Shown: positions 47,619-53,935 of the stretch, piece after piece
Layout of the letters: each line of letters begins with the position of its first letter
Numbering within the stretch: position 1 is the stretch's first letter
From: DASYLJ01 sp964432595
GTDB lineage: Bacteria > Desulfobacterota > Binatia > DP-6
Assembly: GCA_964432595.1 (NCBI GenBank)
Contig: CAYSOF010000015.1
Span: forward strand, 103,225 to 167,224
DNA length: 64,000 bases
Direction of reading: 5' to 3'
Position numbers and translations under genes: made by a program
Notes under the pieces: generated by a model
Databases searched by the model: none
Told to the model about the DNA's origin: nothing
Seen by the model: the letters and a program-made list of their open reading frames with translations, nothing else

Positions 47619-50345
47619 TCAGTTCGTGAAGATGGGCCACTGTCGCATGGACGCCGGACACTGGCGGTCGAGCGGCTTCCAGACGTAGTCGTCGGTCGAG
47701 CCGCGCAGCTCCCAGAACTCGGCCAGGCAGCAGTCGATCTTGTCGATGATGGTCTGCGGCGCCGGCGGCGGCGTCGGATCTTCCGGGTCGACGACGGGGC
47801 ACGCGCCTTCGCGCGCTGCACCGAGATACGCGGGATCGCCGGCGAGCAGGTTGTTCGGATCGCTCTGCTGGCTCACCACGTCGTCCGGCGTCCAGTTGAG
47901 GTCGTAGAGTCTCGTCGTCCGCCGAACGCCCTGATTGTTGCCGGAGCGGACGGCCTTCAGCATCACCGGCCGACATGCGCCCTCCGGGACGCAGTCGGCG
48001 GCGCTCGTGCATGCCATGCCCCGGTAGTCGCTGAAGTCGTTGGTGAAGGTGCACACGTCGAGCGACGCGCTGCACGCCTGCGCACCGCAGCCGCCCGCGT
48101 CGCACGCGCAGTGGGCGTCGCTCGTGCATCCCTGCGAGGGCCGGTTGACGCATCGTCGCGCGTCCATCACGCAGGTGTCCGCGGCGTCGCAGTCGGAGTT
48201 CTCGAGACACGGACGCCGATGGTTCTGGGGCGACGCCGTGAGCGAGTTCGCGCACAGGCCGAAGTACCCCGCCCGGTTGATCAGGTACGCGCGGTCGTTG
48301 TCGCCGATCGTGTCGTCGAGCCCGTTGCCGCCGTAGAACAGGTCGCGAACGAATCCCTGCGACATGCCCCCGTCGACGAACGGCGCGAGCGTCCGCGCCA
48401 ACGGGTAGCGGTTCATCGCGTCGGGCGTCGTGTTCGACGCGTGCCCCACGTAGTCGATCGCGGTCGGCAGCACGTCGTAGAAGGCCGCGAGCTGCGACTG
48501 TTCGTCCATCACCTTGCCGTCGGTTCCCCCTGGCGGGCGGACGATCAGCGCGGCCCGATGGGCGTTCTCGCCGGCCTGCCCGTTGTCGTTCTTCGAGTTG
48601 GGCAGCAGGTAGGCGTTGTCGGCGGTGACCACCATCGTCGTGTGGTCCCAGAGCGACGTCTTCGTGCCGTCGTCGCACACGCAGGTGCGCTTCAGCTCGT
48701 CGATGATCGTCCCGAGCCCCGCGTCGAACTGCGAGACGCGCGACAGATGTTTCTCCCCGGCATCGAGCGTCGTGCCCGGCGGCTCGTAGAGCGTGTCGAA
48801 GAACTCGGCGTTCGTGCCGACGTGCGGCAGGACGGGCGCGTACCACGCGAAGAACGGCTTCGTCGGATCGCTGCCCGAAGCCGTCATTGCCGTCGCCACC
48901 TCGGACATCAGCGGCGCGACGCTCGAGTCCCCCGCCTGGTAGCTGGCGGTGGGAATCTGGCCGCATTGCAGCGCCTGCGCGCATTGCGACCCGGCGTTGC
49001 AGGCGAACTTGCCCACCTTCGGACCGCTCTTGCCCGTCTGCTCCTCCGCCGAGTAGCTCTGCGCGGCTGCGTTCCCGACTTCGATCTTGCCGACGGCGAT
49101 CCGGTGGGACGGCAGCCGCCCCATCGGATCGGAGGTTCCGCCGTTCAGCCACCAGGCGATCGTGTGGAAATCGTCGCAGATGCCGGACCCGTAGCCGGCA
49201 CAGTGGCCGTTGTTGTTCGCATCGCACTCGTAGGGCAGGTCCAGCTCGGGCGTGCTGCTCGACCAATGCCGGCACTGATGCAGGTTGTCCTGCCCGAGCG
49301 TGATCGAGTTGCGATGCCGCAGCACGCGGCCGAGCGTCAGCGCCTCGCGTCCCGGCGTGCACTTCTGGCCACCGACGTGCGCTCGCCCGAAGACGATGCC
49401 CTCCGCCGCGAGCAGGTCGATCGTCGGCGTGTGGACGATCTGCTCGCGCGCCGGCGGCGGCGTTCCACGCGCGTACTGCCAGGAATCGTCGCCGGGTTGC
49501 CGATACCGGCACGACAGATCGTGCAGACGCAACGGGTTCTGGCCCGTCGTGCACTGCTGGCCCCAGACCGGGCAGTCGGTCCGCGGTCCGCACGATTCGG
49601 GGGTCCGCGCGCACAGCCAGTCGTCCGCGTCGCCGGCGGAGCCGTTGGCGTTCACGGCTTCGCACGTGTCGTTGCAGTCGATGTCTTCGCTGCACGAGAA
49701 AGTCCCCGGCGGACGATTCGTGCAGTATCCCCCGTCGCACCGTCCACGACCGCACACGAAGTCGCCGCCTTCGACGCAGGACGCCCGCGGGGAGCAGAGC
49801 CCGTCCGAGCACACCTGCGGCCACTGTCCCGACGCGACGGCGCAATCGGCGTCGACGACGCACTGTTGGTAGAACCCGTGCCGGCACGGGCGGTCGACGC
49901 ACGTGCCGCCCGACGGACAGTCGAGGCTGGCGGTCGTGCACGTCGTCGTCAGCGCGTTGCTGCAGACCTGCGGCGGCGACGGGTCGGCATCGTCGCACGT
50001 GCCGTCGCCCGGGCAGTCGGCATCCCGCTGGCAGTAGATCCACGCGGCGTTGCTGCACGTCTGCGTGCAGTGCGTGTCGGCCGCCGGCGCGGCGCAGCGG
50101 CCATGCTGGAAACCGAACTGGCAGTAGCCCTGGTCGTCCATGACGGCCAGCACCAGGCTGCTGCGGTTCTCGTCGTCGACCCACGCGGCATCGGGCGTGG
50201 TACACGCGCCGCTGCAGAAGCCCTCGCTGGCCGGATTGCGCCCACCGGACGTCGGACAGGTGAACCCGCTCGCCATCCCGGGCGCCACGGCCACTGCGAG
50301 CACCGCCGCCATCGCCCAACCGGTCGCCCGGCGCGCCGCATCCAT
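47619..50345 (-). CDS. secreted sulfatase-like protein with a large Cys-rich insertion
   Basis: 908 residues with a signal peptide (ending near MASG). The sulfatase fold is clear: first metal-binding pair DDQGY (70-74), TPTIDLLAAEGIVFGRAHVGG (306-326), the formylglycine signature CTPGREALTLGR (329-340; CxPxR intact), PFFAWYAPVLPHVG and VVTADNAY. Between DDQGY and TPTID about 230 residues are inserted, packed with 30 or so Cys in CxxDxDCxxG-like repeats, and a second Cys block lies near the C-terminus. Typical sulfatases have about 20-40 residues there. The Asn-Gly pair of SDNG is changed to ADNAY. The likely substrate is an extracellular sulfate ester, though loss of activity is possible. Confidence 0.75.
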   Translation of the reverse strand: MDAARRATGWAMAAVLAVAVAPGMASGFTCPTSGGRNPASEGFCSGACTTPDAAWVDDENRSSLVLAVMDDQGYCQFGFQHGRCAAPAADTHCTQTCSNAAWIYCQRDADCPGDGTCDDADPSPPQVCSNALTTTCTTASLDCPSGGTCVDRPCRHGFYQQCVVDADCAVASGQWPQVCSDGLCSPRASCVEGGDFVCGRGRCDGGYCTNRPPGTFSCSEDIDCNDTCEAVNANGSAGDADDWLCARTPESCGPRTDCPVWGQQCTTGQNPLRLHDLSCRYRQPGDDSWQYARGTPPPAREQIVHTPTIDLLAAEGIVFGRAHVGGQKCTPGREALTLGRVLRHRNSITLGQDNLHQCRHWSSSTPELDLPYECDANNNGHCAGYGSGICDDFHTIAWWLNGGTSDPMGRLPSHRIAVGKIEVGNAAAQSYSAEEQTGKSGPKVGKFACNAGSQCAQALQCGQIPTASYQAGDSSVAPLMSEVATAMTASGSDPTKPFFAWYAPVLPHVGTNAEFFDTLYEPPGTTLDAGEKHLSRVSQFDAGLGTIIDELKRTCVCDDGTKTSLWDHTTMVVTADNAYLLPNSKNDNGQAGENAHRAALIVRPPGGTDGKVMDEQSQLAAFYDVLPTAIDYVGHASNTTPDAMNRYPLARTLAPFVDGGMSQGFVRDLFYGGNGLDDTIGDNDRAYLINRAGYFGLCANSLTASPQNHRRPCLENSDCDAADTCVMDARRCVNRPSQGCTSDAHCACDAGGCGAQACSASLDVCTFTNDFSDYRGMACTSAADCVPEGACRPVMLKAVRSGNNQGVRRTTRLYDLNWTPDDVVSQQSDPNNLLAGDPAYLGAAREGACPVVDPEDPTPPPAPQTIIDKIDCCLAEFWELRGSTDDYVWKPLDRQCPASMRQWPIFTN

Positions 50346-50364
50346 GTCGGCCTCCGTTCCGATC

Positions 50365-50385
50365 CTCGCGACACTCCGTCGCGAG
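50365..50385 (-). promoter_or_regulatory. 5'-UTR hairpin of the sulfatase-like operon
   Basis: On the minus strand CTCGCGAC-GGAGT-GTCGCGAG forms a perfect 8-bp stem with a five-base loop. It begins at the predicted transcription start (about 50386) and ends 20 bases before the ATG at 50345. CTCGCGAC recurs at 50442-50449, upstream of the -35 box. It may be mRNA structure or a protein-binding site. Confidence 0.5.
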
Positions 50386-50392
50386 TCGCTGC

Positions 50393-50420
50393 ATTAGCGA
50401 AGACTGCAAACGACTGTCAA
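50393..50420 (-). promoter_or_regulatory. sigma-70-type promoter of the sulfatase-like / surface-protein operon
   Basis: On the minus strand the -35 box is a perfect TTGACA (50420-50415), then 16 bases, then GCTAAT (50398-50393, four of six). Predicted start is about 50386, giving a 40-base leader that contains GGAACGGAGG before the ATG at 50345. The surrounding bases are AT-richer than the rest of the window. Confidence 0.6.
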
Positions 50421-50543
50421 GTAGATTTGCTAGCAATCGCACTCGCGACTCGACTTTGGATGCGGCGCCTGCCCGACGATTCCCAATCGGGGTCCGCCGC
50501 CGTCCGCGTGGCGCCGTCGGCCCGGCGTGGTACAGGGCAGGCC

Positions 50544-51467
50544 ATGCCTCCCACCACTCGCCGCGTCGTCTCGATGCTGCCCGCCGCGACCGAGATCATC
50601 GCCGCGCTCGGCATGGTCGACGCGCTGGTCGGCGTCAGCCACGAGTGCGATTTCCCGCCCGAGGTGAACGATCGGCCGCGCATCACGCGCTGCGAGATCC
50701 ACGGCAACGCGCTGCCGAGCGACGAGATCGACGCCTGGGTGACGCGGCAGCTCGCGGGCGCGGGCACGCTCTACACGATGGACGAGCCGGCGCTGCGCCG
50801 CCTCGCGCCCGACGTCATCGTCACGCAGCGGTTGTGCGACGTGTGCGCCGTCGGCTGGGAGACCGTGAACGCGTTCGCGGCCACCCTGCCCGGCCCGCCC
50901 GTCGTGGTGAACCTCGAGCCGCAGACGTTGGCCGACGTCTTCGGCGACGTGCGGCGCGTGGGCGCGGCGCTCGGCGTGGCGGATCGCGCGGACGCCGTCG
51001 TGGCTTCGCTGGAGGCGCGCATCGCGGCGGTGCGCGCGCGCGTCGCGGGCGCCCCGCGCCGTCGCTGCGTCCTCCTCGAGTGGATCGCGCCGCCGTATCG
51101 CAGCGGGCACTGGGACCCCGAGCTCGTCGAGATCGCGGGCGGTCACGATCCGGTGGGGCGCGCCGGCGAGGACGCCGCCGCGGTGCCCTGGGAGGCGATC
51201 CGCGATGCCGCGCCGGAGGTGTTGGTCGTCGCGTGCTGCGGCTTCGACGTCGCGCGCACGCGCCGCGACCTGCCGGCGCTCGCAGGGTATCCGGGATTCG
51301 CCGACCTGCCCGCGGTACGCGCCGGCGCCGTCTGGCTCGTCGACGGCGCCGCCTACTTCAGCCGGCCGGGGCCTCGCCTCGTCGACAGTCTGGAAATCCT
51401 CGCGCGACTGATCCATCCGGACCGGTTCCCGGCAACGCCGCTGCCTCCCGGCGTCGAGCGCATGTAG
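50544..51467 (+). CDS. cobalamin-binding-protein-like (BtuF/FecB family) without signal peptide
   Basis: 307 residues. The periplasmic-binding fold begins RVVSMLPAATEIIAALGMVDALVGVSHECDFP, has CEIHG, LRRLAPDVIVTQRLCDVCAV and CVLLEWIAPPYRSGHWDPELVEIAGGHDPVG, and ends near GAVWLVDGAAYFSRPGPRLVDSLEIL. This is the class-III (BtuF/FecB) fold. There is no signal peptide: the start at 50544 is directly followed by the first strand. Several bacteria have such cytosolic relatives, of unknown role in corrinoid handling. It lies divergent from the sulfatase-like operon. Confidence 0.8.
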   Translation: MPPTTRRVVSMLPAATEIIAALGMVDALVGVSHECDFPPEVNDRPRITRCEIHGNALPSDEIDAWVTRQLAGAGTLYTMDEPALRRLAPDVIVTQRLCDVCAVGWETVNAFAATLPGPPVVVNLEPQTLADVFGDVRRVGAALGVADRADAVVASLEARIAAVRARVAGAPRRRCVLLEWIAPPYRSGHWDPELVEIAGGHDPVGRAGEDAAAVPWEAIRDAAPEVLVVACCGFDVARTRRDLPALAGYPGFADLPAVRAGAVWLVDGAAYFSRPGPRLVDSLEILARLIHPDRFPATPLPPGVERM

Positions 51468-51558
51468 GAGGTTGGCGACTCGTCCTGCGCTATGCCGAAG
51501 CGGACCACGCGGCGAGCGCGGCGCTCCACCCCAGGGTGTCTCGCATCCTCGCACGAGA

Positions 51559-51576
51559 ACTGCCCATCTGGGCAGT
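51559..51576. promoter_or_regulatory. 18-bp palindrome upstream of the second sulfatase-like gene
   Basis: ACTGCCCA-TC-TGGGCAGT: two perfect 8-bp arms with a two-base centre, 30 bases before the -35 box of the following gene. It is suited to a dimeric DNA-binding regulator. A role as transcription stop for the upstream gene is less likely because no T-run follows. Confidence 0.5.
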
Positions 51577-51605
51577 AACCATTTGTAAGACCAGCGCGAT
51601 TTTCT

Positions 51606-51633
51606 TTGACCCTCGCGGCCGACCCGTCGTAAT
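51606..51633 (+). promoter_or_regulatory. promoter of the second sulfatase-like gene, probably leaderless
   Basis: The -35 box TTGACC (51606-51611), 16 bases, then CGTAAT (51628-51633). The predicted start falls at about 51640, only four bases before the ATG at 51644, and no Shine-Dalgarno is present. Confidence 0.5.
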
Positions 51634-51643
51634 TTACGCGACC

Positions 51644-53920
51644 ATGGTGCGCCGTCTGGGACGCCTCTGCGTCCCCCTTCTGTATCTGTCGCTGCTCCTC
51701 CTCACTCCTCGCGGCGCCTCGGCGCGCATCCAGTGGAACTCGGGGGTGTTCGGGTGCGAGCCGCCGTCGACCTTCTACTCGAATCGACACGTTCCCGGCG
51801 CACGGCCCTGCTGTCCGACGTCGGCGGGCGTCTGTGCCGGCGGAGCGGCATGCCCCGCGAACGGCATCTGTCCCGGTTCGACGATCGCCTGTGTTCCGCA
51901 AGCGCCGCCCGCACGGCCGAACATCGTCCTGATGATCTCCGACGACCACGGCTACTGTCAGTACGGCAGCGCCCGGGAATGCCGGAGCGCGCAAAAGGGC
52001 ATCGCGATTCCTGCGCCGGTCACGCCGAACCTCGACCTCCTCGCCGGTCACGGCACGGTGTTTCCCGTGGCCTACAATTCGGCGCCGTGGTGCTTCCCGT
52101 CGCTCTTCAGCATCGTCACCGGACGCTACCAGCGCAGCTTCGACGGCGTCGGCAAGCCGGCCGACCACTTCGGCGCGCTGCCGCGCTCGCTTCGGCGGCT
52201 GGACGGTCTGGAGAACGCGGTCACCGATCCGTACGACGCACGCAACAGCATCGGCGGCTACTGCTCGTTCCTCGGCGGCAAGCTGACCGATCGCCTCGGC
52301 GATCCCGGCTTCCACGCGATCGCCCGCACCGGCCGCCGCAGCATCGGCCGCACGCGCTGCATCGCGGGCCCCACCGAGGACGCCGCGCCCCGCTGCGGTA
52401 GCGAGAGCACGCCGGGCTCGTACGATCCCTCCCGCATCTTCCACGGCGGCGATCTCTTCGAGTTCCTCGACAGCCTCCTGTACCGCGAGCCCAACAGCGG
52501 CCCGACGACGTACGCGATGCATCCGTTCTTCGCGTGGTACGCGCCCCGCATCCCGCACCAGCCGCTGCGCGCCCCCGAGGTCATCCGCCGCTACCTCTTC
52601 GGCAGTGGCCCGCAGTACCCGCTGGGCGGCATCTTCGACTTCGGGAAGTTCTGCAGCGGGGCCAGCTGCCCGGCCGGCGTGACCGCCTTCGACGAGTCGG
52701 TCTTCGGCGACGTCCACGAGCTCTACGCGAACATCTGGTGGATGGACGACAGCATCCGCGAGATCCGCAAGTACCTCGCGCGCCAGGGCGCCCCGCACTG
52801 CATCGCCAACAACGGCCGCAGCCGCTTCGACGTCGAGACGCCGGACGACTGCAACGGGACGTGGGCCACGCAGATCACCCCCGACCTCGAGCGCAACACC
52901 ATCCTCATGTTCCTCTCCGACAACGGATGGCACCTGCCCGATTCGAAGCACAGCTTCACGGACAACGGCATGCGCACGCGGCTGACCGTCTTCGATCCCC
53001 GCAACCTGCCGACCGTGCCGTCGTGGGACCCGACGCAGCAGGTGGCGCCGCCGCCGAACGAAAGCCGGGCCCTCGCCCATGCCGTCGACATCTACCCGAC
53101 CGCGGTCGGCTACGCGCTCGGCACGCCGGGCGAGCAGGCGTGTCCGCAGGGCGAGAACGACAGCTCCCGCTGCGACGGCCGCGATCTCCGCGCCCATCTC
53201 GTCAGCGCTCCGGGCGGCGCCGCGTCCCCCGAGACGCTCCGTCCCGCGCTCTGCGGTCACAACACGCAGCGGGTGACCGCACCCACGAAGAGCCGCTTTC
53301 TCGTGACCCGCCCCGGCAGCGTCGGTCGCTGCACCGACCTCGGCCTGCCCGCGTGCAACGCGAACGCCGATTGTGGGCCGAACGCCTACTGCCTCGGCGG
53401 CCGGTGCGCGCCGCGCTCCGAGCCGGTGTGCCAGACCAACGCCCAGTGTCCGTTCGGCACGGCCTGCGTCGCGAATCGCTGCCGTTCGGGGCCGGTCTGC
53501 ATCGACGATCTCGACTGCGCGTCGCTCATGCCGGGCCGCCCGAGCCGCTGCGTCGACAAGGACCTGAAGTGGTGCCGCAACTCGCCGAACACCGCGTGCT
53601 CGGTCCACGACGACTGTCCGGCGTGCCCGCCGGGACAGCCCGCATGCAGCCGGCTCTGCGAGGCGCGCGTGCTCAAGTTCTACGCCAGCCCCGGCGGCAA
53701 GAACCCGCAGATGAGCGACCTCTTCGTCGACCCGGACGAGCGCAGCCTGCACAAGGGCGATCGCGACAGCTTCATCTACGCGCTGTCGAGGCTCGACGGA
53801 CCGTACGGCTACGCGATCCGGCGTGCGAACTGCTGCATGGACGACTGGTGGCCGGAGGTCGGCGATCTCGGTACGAGCTGCGGCGGCATGACGTGTCCGG
53901 CCGACCTCAGCTGCCGGTAG
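51644..53920 (+). CDS. second secreted sulfatase-like Cys-rich protein, formylglycine motif altered
   Basis: 758 residues with a signal peptide (LCVPLLYLSLLLL). Cys-rich residues 38-83 come first, then the sulfatase fold: PNIVLMISDDHGYCQYG (metal pair 100-101), TPNLDLLAGHGTVFPVAYNSAPW and CFPSLFSIVTGR at 150-161. The formylglycine-generating motif needs C-x-P-x-R, and here Leu replaces the Arg (CFPSL). Other pieces remain: HPFFAWYAPRIPHQP and ILMFLSDNGWHLPDSK. The C-terminal 150 residues carry about 25 Cys in repeats such as CNANADCGPNAYC and CQTNAQCPFGTAC. It may be catalytically dead or matured in another way. It is not on the same strand as the first sulfatase-like gene and is only a distant paralogue. 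Confidence 0.75.
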   Translation: MVRRLGRLCVPLLYLSLLLLTPRGASARIQWNSGVFGCEPPSTFYSNRHVPGARPCCPTSAGVCAGGAACPANGICPGSTIACVPQAPPARPNIVLMISDDHGYCQYGSARECRSAQKGIAIPAPVTPNLDLLAGHGTVFPVAYNSAPWCFPSLFSIVTGRYQRSFDGVGKPADHFGALPRSLRRLDGLENAVTDPYDARNSIGGYCSFLGGKLTDRLGDPGFHAIARTGRRSIGRTRCIAGPTEDAAPRCGSESTPGSYDPSRIFHGGDLFEFLDSLLYREPNSGPTTYAMHPFFAWYAPRIPHQPLRAPEVIRRYLFGSGPQYPLGGIFDFGKFCSGASCPAGVTAFDESVFGDVHELYANIWWMDDSIREIRKYLARQGAPHCIANNGRSRFDVETPDDCNGTWATQITPDLERNTILMFLSDNGWHLPDSKHSFTDNGMRTRLTVFDPRNLPTVPSWDPTQQVAPPPNESRALAHAVDIYPTAVGYALGTPGEQACPQGENDSSRCDGRDLRAHLVSAPGGAASPETLRPALCGHNTQRVTAPTKSRFLVTRPGSVGRCTDLGLPACNANADCGPNAYCLGGRCAPRSEPVCQTNAQCPFGTACVANRCRSGPVCIDDLDCASLMPGRPSRCVDKDLKWCRNSPNTACSVHDDCPACPPGQPACSRLCEARVLKFYASPGGKNPQMSDLFVDPDERSLHKGDRDSFIYALSRLDGPYGYAIRRANCCMDDWWPEVGDLGTSCGGMTCPADLSCR

Positions 53921-53935
53921 GCCGCGGCGTTCGGC

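Noticed and set aside
46147..50442. One 1431-residue minus-strand frame
   Set aside because: Only the 46147-47607 part is a real gene with a signal peptide and ribosome site. The upstream half is the wrong frame of the sulfatase-like gene, whose motifs lie in the other frame.
47619..53920. Both sulfatase-like genes as frame-shifted copies of one gene
   Set aside because: Each has its own signal peptide, promoter and full set of fold motifs with different Cys-rich parts, and they lie on opposite strands.
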